Assembly: GCF_009650135.1 (NCBI RefSeq) | Contig: NZ_CP045871.1 | Location: forward strand, 1,054,001-1,118,000 | DNA: 64,000 bases | Direction of reading: 5' to 3' | From: Litorivicinus lipolyticus | GTDB taxonomy: Bacteria; Pseudomonadota; Gammaproteobacteria; Pseudomonadales; Litorivicinaceae | In this document: positions 37,033 through 46,181 of the stretch, piece by piece | How positions within the stretch are numbered: position 1 is the first letter of the stretch | Layout: each line of letters opens with the position of its first letter | Program-made: the position numbers and the translations under genes | Notes under the pieces: generated by a model | Told to the model about the DNA's origin: nothing | What the model saw: only the letters and a program-made list of their open reading frames with translations | Databases searched by the model: none

Positions 37033-37260
37033 ATGAAATTTCCCAAATCCAGTGCCCGCTACCTCAATGCGATTTTATTGTCCGGTGTGATGTCGTTTGT
37101 TGTGTCCGGGTTTGCGACCGCCAAAGCGGTGGGCGGACTGCCGCCGGGCATCGTCATGCAATGGCTCGGCGCCTGGGCGATTGCTTGGCCGATCGCGGCG
37201 GTGGTGGCGATCTTGGTCGGCCCGCGGGTTCAACGATTGGTCGCCCGATTGACCCAGTAG
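37033..37260 (+). CDS. DUF2798-family small membrane protein
   Basis: 75 residues from ATG 37033 (a TTG precedes it in frame). Two transmembrane helices (about 11-30 and 45-65). MKFPKSSARYLNAILLSGVMSF and AWAIAWPIAAVVAILVGPRVQRLV match the DUF2798 pattern. Function unknown. Located between the MFS gene and the peptide ABC operon, separated from the latter by 99 bases. Confidence 0.8.
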   Translation: MKFPKSSARYLNAILLSGVMSFVVSGFATAKAVGGLPPGIVMQWLGAWAIAWPIAAVVAILVGPRVQRLVARLTQ

Positions 37261-37359
37261 GTTGCCGGTAGCGCGCTGAAACAATCTTTCGTCAGCCGAT
37301 GCATTGAAACCCAGATCTAAGCACGGCATGCTCAACCAACAACAAAAAAAGGAATCCCC

Positions 37360-38943
37360 ATGCTAAAACGTCAAATTGCGGCGGCCGTTGCGCTGTCGGC
37401 ACTTGCGGCCGCGCCGCTGGCTATGGCCGAAACATTGCGCTGGGCGCGCTCCGGTGATTCGTTGACCATGGACCCCCATGCGCAAAACGAAGGCACCACC
37501 CATACGCTGGCCCACCAAATTTACGAACCCTTATTGCAACGCGACATGGCCGGCCAAATCATTCCGGCGCTGGCCACCAGCTGGGCCACATTGCCGGGTA
37601 ATCCCAACGTGTGGCGCTTGGAATTGCGTGAAGGCGTCAAGTTCCACGGCGGCGAAGACTTCACCTCTGAAGACGCGGTCTTCAGCATTAACCGCGCGAT
37701 GATGGAAACATCGGACATGAAAGGGTTGTTGACGTCGATTAAATCCGTCAGCGCACCCAGCAAATTCGCGGTCGATATTGAAACCAATGGCGCCAACCCG
37801 CTGTTGATCAATAACCTGACCAACTTGTTCATGATGGACAAGGGCTGGACCGAAGCGAACGGATCGGTGACTCCTCAAGATTTCGCCAACGGCGAAACAA
37901 CCTTTGCATCCAGCAACACCAACGGCACGGGTGCTTTTGAGCTGGTATCACGCACGCCCGATGAGCGCACGGTATTGACCGCTAACCCGAACTATTGGGG
38001 TAAGGGCCAATTCCCACTGGAAGTTACTGAAGTGATCTTTACCCCGATTCAATCGGCGGCCACGCGCGTGGCGGCGCTGTTGTCGGGCGAAGTCGACTTC
38101 GTTCAGGATGCTCCGGTACAGGACCTTAAGCGGGTCGATTCGGCGGACGGGTTGAGGGTGGCGACGGCGGCTCAAAACCGGGTTATTTTCTTTGGCATGA
38201 ATCAAGGCAAGGCGGATCTGGAAACGGATAACGTCGACGGCGCCAACCCCTTTGCGGACCGCCGTGTCCGAGAAGCGATGAACATGGCCATTAACCGTTC
38301 AGCGATTCAGCAAGTGGTCATGCGCGGCCAGTCAGACCCGACCGGTGTCATCATGCCTCCATTTGTTAATGGCTGGACGGCCGAACTGGGTCAAGTCCCG
38401 GCCAACGACATGAACAAGGCCAAGGGATTGATGGCCGAGGCGGGTTACGGCGACGGCTTCAGCATCACATTGAACTGCCCGAACGACCGCTACATCAATG
38501 ATGAAGCAATCTGCCAGGCGGCGGTTGGTATGCTCGGTCAAATCGGCGTCAAAGTGAATTTGGACGCGAAGCCGAAAGCACAGCACTTCCCGCTGATCCA
38601 AAACAAAACCACCGAGTTTTACATGTTGGGGTGGGGCGTTCCGACCTTTGATTCGCACTACATCTTTAACTTCCTGGCGCATACGAGCGAGGGTGATCGT
38701 GGACCGTGGAACAACACCGGGTACTCGAACGCGTCGGTGGACAGCATGATCGTCAGCCTGGAATCGGAAACCGACCTGGCAGCACGCGACGCCACCATTG
38801 GCAAAATCTGGAAGCAACTTCAGGAAGACATCCTTTACCTGCCGGTGCACAACCAGGTGCTGAACTGGAGCATGCGCGACGACATCAAGTTTGACGTGCA
38901 GCCCGAAGACCAGCCGCACTTCAAATTTCTGTCATTTAACTAA
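37360..38943 (+). CDS. Peptide-type ABC transporter substrate-binding protein (family 5)
   Basis: 527-residue periplasmic protein: signal peptide 1-23 (cleavage after AMA), then LRWARSGDSLTMDPHAQNEGTT and LRWEL-like VWRLELREGVKFHGGEDFTSEDAVFSI, the SBP_bac_5 signature. DppA/OppA relatives bind di- or oligopeptides, but the family also binds nickel, glutathione and opines, so the ligand is open. ATG 37360 has AAAAAAAGGAATCCCC upstream. First gene of a five-gene operon and separated from the permease by a stem-loop. Confidence 0.93.
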   Translation: MLKRQIAAAVALSALAAAPLAMAETLRWARSGDSLTMDPHAQNEGTTHTLAHQIYEPLLQRDMAGQIIPALATSWATLPGNPNVWRLELREGVKFHGGEDFTSEDAVFSINRAMMETSDMKGLLTSIKSVSAPSKFAVDIETNGANPLLINNLTNLFMMDKGWTEANGSVTPQDFANGETTFASSNTNGTGAFELVSRTPDERTVLTANPNYWGKGQFPLEVTEVIFTPIQSAATRVAALLSGEVDFVQDAPVQDLKRVDSADGLRVATAAQNRVIFFGMNQGKADLETDNVDGANPFADRRVREAMNMAINRSAIQQVVMRGQSDPTGVIMPPFVNGWTAELGQVPANDMNKAKGLMAEAGYGDGFSITLNCPNDRYINDEAICQAAVGMLGQIGVKVNLDAKPKAQHFPLIQNKTTEFYMLGWGVPTFDSHYIFNFLAHTSEGDRGPWNNTGYSNASVDSMIVSLESETDLAARDATIGKIWKQLQEDILYLPVHNQVLNWSMRDDIKFDVQPEDQPHFKFLSFN

Positions 38944-38948
38944 GCTAC

Positions 38949-38966
38949 GCGGGGCTCCGGCCCCGC
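38949..38966 (+). other. Intergenic stem-loop between binding protein and permease genes
   Basis: GCGGGGC-TCCG-GCCCCGC, 7 bp, no T-run. Likely a transcript-stabilising or processing hairpin that favours the binding protein. Parallel to 19361-19382. Confidence 0.65.
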
Positions 38967-38973
38967 TACTCCT

Positions 38974-39963
38974 ATGATTTGGATTATTTTTAACCGCCTC
39001 ACGCAGGCGGTCTTTGTTTTGCTATTGGTCGCGCTGGTGGCCTTTAGTATGTTCCGGTTTGTCGGTGACCCGGTGTCAAATATGTTGGGCCAGGAAGCGA
39101 CCTTGGCAGATCGGGAATCATTACGTGACCGGTTGGGGCTGAATGATGCCTTGCCGGTTCAATATTTTAGATTCGTCGCGGATGCCGTTCAGGGTGACTT
39201 CGGCGTGTCATACCGCACCGGCGAGCCGGTCGCGGATCTGATTGCCCATCGGTTGCCTGCGACCTTGGAGCTGGCACTGGTGTCGGCGATCCTGGCGCTG
39301 ACGCTAGGGATTGTGCTGGGTGTGTACACCGCCATCCGGCGCCGCGGCGTGGTTGCGCAACTGATTATGGCGACCTCGTTGATTGGCGTGTCGTTGCCGA
39401 CTTTCTTGATCGGTGTGTTGCTGATTTGGGTGTTTGCCGTTGAGCTTGGCTGGTTGCCCTCGTTCGGGCGGGCTGGCGTGATCCAAGTCGGCGACTGGAG
39501 CACCGGATTGTTAACGCTGGAGGGTTGGCGGTCGTTACTGCTGCCGGCGATTACCTTGGGGCTTTATCAAATGACACTGATCATGCGTTTGGTGCGCGCT
39601 GAAATGCTCGAGGTGCTGCGCCAAGACTTCATCAAATTTGCGCGCGCACGGGGCTTATCCCAGCGCCGTATCTATTTCGGCCATGCCCTTAAAAATACGC
39701 TGGTACCGGTGATCACCGTGGCCGGCTTGCAGCTGGGGTCCATCGTGGCGTTTTCGATTATCACCGAGTCGGTGTTCCAGTGGCCCGGCGTTGGGCTGAT
39801 GTTCATTAATGCCGTGTACTTTGTCGATATCCCCGTGATGTCCGCGTATCTGCTGTTGGTGGGCGTGGTCTTCGTGGTCATCAACTTGGTCGTGGACCTG
39901 TTGTATTTCTGGATTGATCCGCGCCTTAAGACCGGTTCATTGGCCAAAGGATCACGCGCATGA
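38974..39963 (+). CDS. Peptide ABC transporter permease (DppB-like)
   Basis: 329 residues, six predicted transmembrane helices. The DppB/OppB family signature appears at the N-terminus (ATLADRESLRDRLGLNDALPVQYFRF), and the EAA coupling loop ARARGLSQRRIYFGHALKNTLVPVIT contacts the ATPases. Overlaps the next permease by ATGA. No good ribosome site before the ATG, consistent with lower expression than the binding protein. Confidence 0.92.
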   Translation: MIWIIFNRLTQAVFVLLLVALVAFSMFRFVGDPVSNMLGQEATLADRESLRDRLGLNDALPVQYFRFVADAVQGDFGVSYRTGEPVADLIAHRLPATLELALVSAILALTLGIVLGVYTAIRRRGVVAQLIMATSLIGVSLPTFLIGVLLIWVFAVELGWLPSFGRAGVIQVGDWSTGLLTLEGWRSLLLPAITLGLYQMTLIMRLVRAEMLEVLRQDFIKFARARGLSQRRIYFGHALKNTLVPVITVAGLQLGSIVAFSIITESVFQWPGVGLMFINAVYFVDIPVMSAYLLLVGVVFVVINLVVDLLYFWIDPRLKTGSLAKGSRA

Positions 39964-40865
39964 CGGACTTTTTTGATTCGGATTTTTGGCACGCCTTTAA
40001 GGGCTCGCCGGTCGCGATCATTGCCTTTTCGGTGGTGGTATTGCTGGTCGGCGGGGCGCTGTTGGCGCCGTGGCTGGCGCCGACTAACCCCTTTGACATG
40101 GGCGCGTTGAACCTGATGAACGGCTTTACACCGCCGTTGACGGACAACGCCTTTACCGGCGAGCGCTTTGTGCTGGGCACCGATGACCAGGGCCGGGATC
40201 TGTTGTCGGCAATTTTATATGGGCTGCGGGTATCGCTGTTCGTCGGCTTCAGCGCGGTCGGCCTGGCGCTGGTGCTGGGGGTGTCATTGGGTTTGTTGGC
40301 GGGCTACGTCGGCGGTTGGTTGGACGCTTTTATTATGCGCGTCGCCGATGTTCAGGTGACCTTTCCATCGATTTTGATTGCGATGCTGATTTTTGGTGTG
40401 GCCCAGGGGGTGTTGCCACCCGAGGCCCGCAGCGAGCTGGCAATCGGGGTGCTGATTTTAAGTATTGGGTTAAGCGAGTGGGTTCAGTTTGCGCGCACGG
40501 TGCGTGGAACCACCCTGGTCGAAAAAGAAAAAGAGTACGTACAGGCCGCGAAGTTGATGGGGTTGGGGCGCTTTCAGATTATGCGCAAGCACATCTTGCC
40601 GAACGTGTTGGGTCCGGTGCTGGTCATTGCCACGATCACGCTGGCGCTGGCTATCATTGCCGAGGCCACGCTGTCATTTTTGGGCGTTGGCGCGCCACCG
40701 ACCGAGCCCAGTTTGGGGACCTTGATTAGTATCGGCCAGGACTTCTTGTTCTCCGGCGAATGGTGGATTTTGTTGTTCCCAGCCTTAACGCTGTTGTCGC
40801 TAGCATTGGCGGTCAACTTGCTGGGTGACTGGCTACGCGACACATTGAATCCGAGGTTGCAATGA
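39960..40865 (+). CDS. Peptide ABC transporter permease (DppC-like)
   Basis: 301 residues. N-terminal cytoplasmic helix and TM1, a periplasmic loop containing FVLGTDDQGRDLLSAILYGLRVSL (DppC/OppC signature), then five helices with the EAA loop VQAAKLMGLGRFQIMRKHILPNVLGPVLV. Pairs with the DppB-like permease. Overlaps both neighbours by ATGA. Confidence 0.93.
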   Translation: MTDFFDSDFWHAFKGSPVAIIAFSVVVLLVGGALLAPWLAPTNPFDMGALNLMNGFTPPLTDNAFTGERFVLGTDDQGRDLLSAILYGLRVSLFVGFSAVGLALVLGVSLGLLAGYVGGWLDAFIMRVADVQVTFPSILIAMLIFGVAQGVLPPEARSELAIGVLILSIGLSEWVQFARTVRGTTLVEKEKEYVQAAKLMGLGRFQIMRKHILPNVLGPVLVIATITLALAIIAEATLSFLGVGAPPTEPSLGTLISIGQDFLFSGEWWILLFPALTLLSLALAVNLLGDWLRDTLNPRLQ

Positions 40866-41797
40866 GCGTGCTTCGAGTCGAGGACCTGTCGGTTCAGTTT
40901 CCGTCACGCCGCGGCACCTTGACGGCATTGGACGGTGTCACCTTCGATCTACAGGCCGGCGAGATCCTCGGTCTGGTCGGTGAATCCGGCGCCGGAAAAT
41001 CGATGACCGGGGCGGCACTGCTGGGGTTGTTGGAACCGCCTGGGCGGATCAGCGGAGGCCGTATATTTTTTCAGGATGAACGGGTCGACCTTGCCCCCGA
41101 GGCCTTTCGCGGCCATCGAATTGGCATGGTGTTTCAAGACCCCCTGACCAGTTTGAATCCTCTGAAAACGGTCGGTGATCAGCTGATCGAAACCCTGCGC
41201 TGGCATCGTGATTTGACCGGCGCCCAAGCCCGTCGCGAGGCCGGCGAGTTATTGACCGAAGTTGGCTTGGACCCGAGCCGCCTGGACGCCTATCCGCACG
41301 AATTCTCGGGTGGCATGCGCCAACGGGTGGTGATCGCGCTGGCCCTGGCACCGCGCCCGGCGGTGTTGGTCGCCGATGAGCCGACCACGGCGCTCGATGT
41401 GTCGATTCAGGCGCAGATATTGGAACTGTTGAAGCGGTTGTGCCGTGAGCGCGGGACCGCGGTGATCTTGATCACCCATGACATGGGCGTGGTTGCGCAA
41501 ACGACCGACCGCGTCGGGGTCTTGTACGCCGGGCGACTGGTTGAAGTCGGCACGACTGCGCAGGTCATCAACGCACCCAAGCATCCGTATACGCGCGGAC
41601 TGATGGCGTCGACGCCGACGCTGGCCGGCAGCGTGGACCAGGACCTCTACCAGATCCCCGGCAGCATGCCGCGGCTGGATCAAATTCCCGTCGGTTGCGC
41701 CTTCAATCCGCGCTGCGAACACGTCAGCGAGCGGTGTTTGCGCGAGCGGCCACGCCTGGACAACGGTCGCGCTTGTTTTTGGAGTGAAGGCACATGA
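40862..41797 (+). CDS. Peptide ABC transporter ATPase (DppD-like)
   Basis: 311 residues. Walker [10 protein letters not shown]-loop [13 protein letters not shown], signature SGGMRQR, Walker [13 protein letters not shown], and H-loop ITHDMG are all present. The C-terminal extension with [14 protein letters not shown] is the oligopeptide transporter C-terminal domain seen in DppD/OppD. Overlaps its neighbours by ATGA. Confidence 0.93.
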   Translation: MSVLRVEDLSVQFPSRRGTLTALDGVTFDLQAGEILGLVGESGAGKSMTGAALLGLLEPPGRISGGRIFFQDERVDLAPEAFRGHRIGMVFQDPLTSLNPLKTVGDQLIETLRWHRDLTGAQARREAGELLTEVGLDPSRLDAYPHEFSGGMRQRVVIALALAPRPAVLVADEPTTALDVSIQAQILELLKRLCRERGTAVILITHDMGVVAQTTDRVGVLYAGRLVEVGTTAQVINAPKHPYTRGLMASTPTLAGSVDQDLYQIPGSMPRLDQIPVGCAFNPRCEHVSERCLRERPRLDNGRACFWSEGT

Positions 41798-42588
41798 GCT
41801 TGGTTCAGGTCTCGAACCTCAATAAAACCTTCGATCAATCGCAGCCCGCGTGGTTGCGCGCGATCACACGGGCGCCGGTGCGCCAGGTCAAGGCGGTCCA
41901 GTCGGTTAGCTTTACGATTGACGCCGGCCAGACCTTTGCGCTGGTCGGCGAAAGCGGGTCGGGTAAATCGACGCTGGCGCGCGCGGTGGTCGGTTTGGAA
42001 GCGGCGGACAGCGGACAGGTCCTGTTCGATGGTCAGGCGGTCACGCCACAAGCTCCGATGGCGCTGCGCCGTCAAATCCAAATGGTCTTTCAGTCGCCCT
42101 ATGCGAGCCTGAATCCGCGCTGGCGAGTCGGGGATATTATCGCTGAACCCTTAACCGTGTTTGGACTGGCGACTGCGCGCGGGGCCGTCCAAACACGGGT
42201 CGCCGAATTGTTGGTCAAGGTCGGGTTGTCAGCCAGTGACGGCGCGCGCTATCCGCACGAATTCAGTGGCGGCCAACGCCAGCGCATATCGATCGCGCGT
42301 GCGCTGGCGTCCGAGCCGCGCTTTATCGTCTGTGACGAGCCGACCTCGGCGTTGGATGTGTCGGTTCAGGCGCAGGTGTTAAACCTGCTGAAACAGCTGC
42401 AGCGAGACCTGGGGTTGACCTACCTCTTTATCACCCATGACCTAGCCGTGGTCCGCACCATGGCCCACCGCATCGGCGTCATGCGTCAGGGTGCGTGGGT
42501 CGAAGAGCAGTCCGCGGATGCCTTGTTTGCATCGCCCCAAGACCCCTACACCCAGATGCTGCTGACCTCGGCTCCGGTGATTCGCTAG
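41794..42588 (+). CDS. Peptide ABC transporter ATPase (DppF-like, short form)
   Basis: 264 residues. Walker A GESGSGKST, SGGQRQR signature, Walker B IVCDEPTSALD and ITHDLA are intact. It stops at the point where DppF/OppF proteins usually continue for about 60 more residues (the Cys-containing oligopeptide C-terminal domain). Since the ATPase core is complete, it is probably functional. Last gene of the operon; no terminator is obvious downstream. Confidence 0.9.
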   Translation: MSLVQVSNLNKTFDQSQPAWLRAITRAPVRQVKAVQSVSFTIDAGQTFALVGESGSGKSTLARAVVGLEAADSGQVLFDGQAVTPQAPMALRRQIQMVFQSPYASLNPRWRVGDIIAEPLTVFGLATARGAVQTRVAELLVKVGLSASDGARYPHEFSGGQRQRISIARALASEPRFIVCDEPTSALDVSVQAQVLNLLKQLQRDLGLTYLFITHDLAVVRTMAHRIGVMRQGAWVEEQSADALFASPQDPYTQMLLTSAPVIR

Positions 42589-42657
42589 GACCATCCCAAT
42601 GGTGCAGGTTCGCGCTGTCTCGCTCCGGCGTAGGCTCAAACCATGGAGGGTAGTCGA

Positions 42658-43032
42658 ATGATTGAAGTGAAACGCAATGGAAAGCGGGTCGAACTGGTGG
42701 TCGAAGGGCCTATCAATTTGGCCGCGATGCAAGATTTCATACCGAGGGCGCTGATTGCCACCGAAGGGCTCAAGCACGGGTCGATGCTGATGCACCTAGG
42801 CGAGGGCGCCTGGCCAACATTGGCTGCGGTGGGGCTTGAGTTGGTTGAACTGCCGAAAATGATTCGCTTGATTCGCCGCTTTGACCGCATCGCAGTAATG
42901 ACCGATCGCGACTGGATCGGTGAGCTGGCGGAATTCGAGGGGTTGTTGATACCGGGGCTGAAAATTGAAGCCTTTGACCTCGACGAATTGGCCGAGGCCT
43001 CCGCCTGGCTAAAGGAGCCGCTACCCGCTTAG
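42658..43032 (+). CDS. SpoIIAA-like (STAS-related) protein
   Basis: 124 residues from ATG 42658, with GGAGGG (in ATGGAGGG at 42643) nine bases upstream. The sequence fits the SpoIIAA-like family of small soluble proteins (IEVKRNGKRVELVVEGPIN at the start, RFDRIAVMTDRDWIGELAEFEGLLIPGLKIEAFD later). Members share a lipid- or protein-binding STAS-like fold; the role is unknown. Confidence 0.72.
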   Translation: MIEVKRNGKRVELVVEGPINLAAMQDFIPRALIATEGLKHGSMLMHLGEGAWPTLAAVGLELVELPKMIRLIRRFDRIAVMTDRDWIGELAEFEGLLIPGLKIEAFDLDELAEASAWLKEPLPA

Positions 43033-43122
43033 CGGCAGCGCGGTGTTGCCGTGGGTCTGTGAACATACCGCCGGCCAGCGCTTGCAGGCACTGGCGCAAC
43101 GGTTAGCCAATCGCAGCGCGGC

Positions 43123-43542
43123 TTAGCTCTGGTCGTGAAGCGGGCTGACCTGATTGATCCACTCTTGGCGGTTGCAATAGCTGGTGACACGTTTGATTTC
43201 GCCGTTTTTGATCTCGAAGAATGCCCCGGCCTGCAGGTCATAGGCTTGGCCCGTGGCGCGCGGTAAGCCGTCTTCGGTCGCCAGGTAGTGTCCCTGCATA
43301 CGGTACTCGGTGGCGGCTCGACTGCCGTCTTCATTGATGCAAATGACGCGGTCAACCATTTGTTCATCGTAGTGCGCGCGGCGATGTTCGAAGGCCGCTC
43401 GAAATGCGAGTTTGCCGTCCTCGCGATGGCTTTGATTGACGTCATGCACGACGTCGTCGCTGAGTAACGCCAGTAGTCCCGGTAAATCGTCGCTATTAAG
43501 TGCGCTGTAGTACTGCTCGATGAGTGCCCGTGTGTCGGCCAT
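43123..43542 (-). CDS. NTF2-like / SnoaL-type protein
   Basis: 139 residues from ATG 43542 (TTGGAG eight bases upstream). The pattern TRALIEQYYSALNSDDLPGLLALLSDDVVHDVNQ...  matches the nuclear transport factor 2-like superfamily (about 130 residues, one alpha plus beta cone). Substrates for these small cone-shaped proteins range widely, so none is assigned. Convergent with the SpoIIAA-like gene and divergent from the lipoprotein gene that follows. Confidence 0.75.
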   Translation of the reverse strand: MADTRALIEQYYSALNSDDLPGLLALLSDDVVHDVNQSHREDGKLAFRAAFEHRRAHYDEQMVDRVICINEDGSRAATEYRMQGHYLATEDGLPRATGQAYDLQAGAFFEIKNGEIKRVTSYCNRQEWINQVSPLHDQS

Positions 43543-43668
43543 GCCCGTTCTCCAATGGTTCTTGTACATTCTTTATAGGCCGCTTTGACTGCGAACGCGA
43601 GTGCCGCCTGGTCTGGTCAAATAGGGTGCTTCGGGGTTACAAGGGGGTTCGTCAAAAGGAGAAACGAA

Positions 43669-43980
43669 ATGCACCCTGCACTGATAATTGGCATCGCCCT
43701 AGTGCTCGGCGGTTGTGCCGTCCAAACCCCGGTGGTCGATAGCCTTGATGCGCGGCTAAGCCAAGCGCTTGGCCAACCCTTATCAAGCTATGCAAATGCC
43801 TTGGGCGATGCGGCGGTTGTTGCGGCGGATGGCGCGTTGACGCGTCATGGCTGGCGCAACGCGGACCTTATAAAACCCTGTGAGGTCGAACTGTGGGCGG
43901 ATACGGGCGGCGTCATTCGCAAGGTTGCCTGGACTGGGTATGACCGGTCGTGTCGTGCGTTGCTGGAACGGCTGCCGTGA
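43669..43980 (+). CDS. Small lipoprotein, unknown family
   Basis: 103 residues from ATG 43669, preceded by AAAAGGAGAAACG. Signal peptide with lipobox LGGC; the lipidated Cys is residue 16. The mature part is about 88 residues with conserved-looking CEVELWADTGGVIRKVAWTG near the end and a second pair of Cys (KPCEVE ... DRSCRAL) that could form a disulfide. Overlaps the phosphatase gene as GTGA. I do not recognise the family. Confidence 0.72.
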   Translation: MHPALIIGIALVLGGCAVQTPVVDSLDARLSQALGQPLSSYANALGDAAVVAADGALTRHGWRNADLIKPCEVELWADTGGVIRKVAWTGYDRSCRALLERLP

Positions 43981-44513
43981 GGGCGTTGCTGTGGGCCTGT
44001 TTGGCACTCTGGGCGGGGCAGGCTAGTGCGCTCAGCTTGGAGGATTACCTTGATCAACCTGAACGCTATGGTCAGGTGCTGTTGATGCGCCACGCGATCG
44101 CGCCGGGCACCGGTGATCCTGGTGATTTCGAATTGGGTAACTGTGCCAGTCAGCGCAATCTGGATGCGCGCGGTCAGGCTCAGGCGATTGCCACGGGCGA
44201 GCGCTTGTCAGCGGCCGGGTTTGCGCCACAGGTGATTGCCACCAGTCCCTGGTGCCGGTGTCATCAGACCGCTCGGCTGTTGGCGTTAGGTGAACCGGAA
44301 GTCGACATGGGCCTGGCTTCGTTCTTTCAAGGGCATGTCCAGCGCGCCGATACCCTGGCCGCGTTTGACGCATTGCTAGGGCGCATTGGCGAGCGATCCG
44401 CGATCTTGGTGACTCACTTCGTGGTGATCAGTGCCGTCGCCGGGCGCAGTCCGGCAAGCGGTGGGCTGGTGGCGTTTAACCCACGAACCCAAGAGAGTTG
44501 GTCGATCGACTAG
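43977..44513 (+). CDS. Exported histidine phosphatase superfamily protein
   Basis: 178 residues from GTG 43977, overlapping the lipoprotein stop. Signal peptide 1-18 (MRALLWACLALWAGQASA). The core has the catalytic His in LLMRHAIAPG, RNLDARGQAQA, an SPWCRCHQTA second block and the second His in ILVTHFVVISA, all typical of branch-1 histidine phosphatases. The family includes phosphoglycerate mutases, SixA and phytases; substrate unknown. The longer frame from 43950 would remove the signal peptide context. Confidence 0.83.
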   Translation: MRALLWACLALWAGQASALSLEDYLDQPERYGQVLLMRHAIAPGTGDPGDFELGNCASQRNLDARGQAQAIATGERLSAAGFAPQVIATSPWCRCHQTARLLALGEPEVDMGLASFFQGHVQRADTLAAFDALLGRIGERSAILVTHFVVISAVAGRSPASGGLVAFNPRTQESWSID

Positions 44514-44623
44514 GCGAGCTGCTGAGTGGTGGTTTTTTGTCAGCGGATCTATGTGAACTGAGGCCCAGATTTGCTGCGCTGCGTTGGCTTAGCGTCAACA
44601 CTCATAGTGCAGGAGGGGTTCCT

Positions 44624-44893
44624 ATGATCCATTCCACCTTACAGCGCCAATGCTTGGAAGACGCCGTACTCTATTTCGAAGCGATTTGGCACCGTCCGAT
44701 TACACCCATGGAAATTGAGCAGCTAGAAGAGTTGGTGCGTGTGCGTGCCGGCAATGCGTGCATAGAGGAAATTCGACGAATTGCTGCCGGCTGTGCCGCG
44801 GATCTGGATTACTTGGCTGAGGAGGGCGAGCAATTTTTCGTCAGTGCCGGATTGGACGATGAGCGCTTCGATTCGTTGATGGGTTATCACTGA
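44624..44893 (+). CDS. Hypothetical small acidic protein
   Basis: 89 residues from ATG 44624, with a strong AGGAGGGG seven bases upstream. No signal peptide or membrane segment. Acidic and probably helical (CLEDAVLYFEAIWHRPITPMEIEQLEELVRVRAGNACIEEIRRI). I do not recognise a family. It precedes tRNA-Arg. Confidence 0.65.
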   Translation: MIHSTLQRQCLEDAVLYFEAIWHRPITPMEIEQLEELVRVRAGNACIEEIRRIAAGCAADLDYLAEEGEQFFVSAGLDDERFDSLMGYH

Positions 44894-44956
44894 ATGCCGA
44901 AACTCCGCCAGTTTTGTGGATCTCGGTAATTTATTTGGCTTTTCGTCATTTAGGGC

Positions 44957-44985
44957 TTGCCAAGGTGGGCCATGCTCTTTATTAT
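44957..44985 (+). promoter_or_regulatory. Sigma-70 promoter of tRNA-Arg
   Basis: TTGCCA (44957-44962), 17-bp spacer, TATTAT (44980-44985), then CCGCGCCC. The block from TAGGGCTT onward resembles the tRNA-Val promoter. Confidence 0.85.
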
Positions 44986-45001
44986 CCGCGCCCACAACGA
45001 C

Positions 45002-45078
45002 GCGCTCGTAGCTCAGCTGGATAGAGTACCTGGCTACGAACCAGGCGGTCGGAGGTTCGAATCCTCCCGAGCGCGCCA
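45002..45078 (+). tRNA. tRNA-Arg (ACG)
   Basis: 77 nt with CCA. Acceptor GCGCTCG/CGAGCGC; anticodon stem CTGG.. around ACG; T arm GGAGG-TTCGAAT-CCTCC. A34 would be read as inosine if tadA is present. Followed by a duplicated terminator region. Confidence 0.97.
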
Positions 45079-45080
45079 TA

Positions 45081-45124
45081 CAAATAAAAAAGCCCTGACC
45101 TTTGGTCGGGGCTTTTTTATTTGT
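45081..45124 (+). terminator. Terminator of tRNA-Arg (first copy)
   Basis: GCCCTGACC-TTT-GGTCGGGGC with A-rich left and TTTTTT right extension (CAAATAAAAAA ... TTTTTTATTTG). Confidence 0.93.
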
Positions 45125-45138
45125 GCGCTCGTTGGAGG
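45091..45138. repeat. 48-bp direct repeat, copy 1 (terminator plus flank)
   Basis: Identical to 45274-45321, with a 183-bp offset. The repeat is the terminator right part plus GTGCGCTCGTTGGAGG. The segment between (45139-45273) is non-coding and holds inverted and T-loop-like pieces (GGAGGTTCGAC). Confidence 0.9.
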
Positions 45139-45273
45139 ATGCGAACCGACTGGAGGTTCGACGCCGACCGTGTTCAAAGCGCAGCTTTGCACGCGGTCAA
45201 GGACTGGCGAAGCCACCCGCAGGGCGCAAACGGCATTAGGCGTTTGCGGTCTATCCGACCGGTGCGCCATGTG

Positions 45274-45321
45274 AGCCCTGACCTTTGGTCGGGGCTTTTT
45301 TATTTGTGCGCTCGTTGGAGG
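45274..45321. repeat. 48-bp direct repeat, copy 2 (second terminator)
   Basis: Exact second copy of the tRNA-Arg terminator segment, also preceded by a GCGCCAT like the 3' end of the tRNA. It can itself act as a plus-strand terminator. The 45079-45429 gap between tRNA-Arg and the YecA-type gene holds only this duplication and the intervening segment. Confidence 0.9.
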
Positions 45322-45429
45322 TTCGACAGCCTTGGTAGACGTAATCAGACGGCGGCCAACGCGTTAGTGGCCGTTAAATCGAGGGAGCTGTGGCATTATC
45401 CACGCATACCCAAAAATGATGAGTGTGTG

Positions 45430-46104
45430 ATGATTAGTTTGAAAACGCCGCTGACGGCTGATGACCTAAAGGCCTTGGACAAGTGCTTGACCTTTGAGGT
45501 CGGTCCGCAGGGGCTCAGTGTTGACCGCTTGGATGGCTTATTACACGCGCTGGCGATTGGGCCAACCACGCTTGATCCAACAACCTGGGTCCATATGGTC
45601 TGGGGCGGGGCTCTGGGTCAACCGTCCAAATTGTCCGACGATGCGCTGGAGCGGTTGACCAACTTAGTGTTTCGACGGATGAACCAGGTCGTGGCGGGTT
45701 TTTCCGGTGATGAATACAAGGTTGCGCCGGTATTTAAGACGCAGTGGAGCCAGGGCCGCAATTTGAGTGACCCGACGGGGTTCGCGCAGGGATTCATGCT
45801 GGGGGTCGACTTGACGCGTGGGGACTGGGCCGCCTGTTTAGACCGGCCGAGTATGGAGCTGCTGCGGGCGTTGGGCGACACATCGGATCCAGTTGAGCTT
45901 GCGGATATTGAATCCCTGCAACACAAACACGACGCGACTCATTTTGTGGTTGGTAATTTGATCGCCATTTATGAGTTTTGGATGCCCCGGCGCATCGCCG
46001 CCAAACAGACGGTCACGGTGAAGATTGGCCGCAATGATCCCTGTCCTTGCGGCAGTGGTAAAAAACACAAAAAGTGTTGCGAAGGGCAGTCGGCGACCGC
46101 GTGA
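45430..46104 (+). CDS. YecA/UPF0149-family protein with C-terminal SEC-C zinc motif
   Basis: 224 residues from ATG 45430. UPF0149/YecA fold ([34 protein letters not shown]) followed by [19 protein letters not shown], the SEC-C metal-binding tail that in SecA and YecA binds zinc or iron and contacts ribosomes. The long upstream open frame from 45121 is non-coding repeat DNA and is excluded. E. coli YecA is a ribosome-associated metal-binding protein; a similar role is plausible. Confidence 0.85.
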   Translation: MISLKTPLTADDLKALDKCLTFEVGPQGLSVDRLDGLLHALAIGPTTLDPTTWVHMVWGGALGQPSKLSDDALERLTNLVFRRMNQVVAGFSGDEYKVAPVFKTQWSQGRNLSDPTGFAQGFMLGVDLTRGDWAACLDRPSMELLRALGDTSDPVELADIESLQHKHDATHFVVGNLIAIYEFWMPRRIAAKQTVTVKIGRNDPCPCGSGKKHKKCCEGQSATA

Positions 46105-46181
46105 ACCGATCGAGGTCGCTCACTTCATTGAATTGGCCAAGGCTGGCCTCAGTGATAAGAGAGTAGCGGGGGGGGAAATCG

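Noticed and set aside
45121..45429. N-terminal 103 residues of the long frame before the YecA-type protein
   Set aside because: This stretch is terminator duplication and repeat DNA; family homology starts at ATG 45430.
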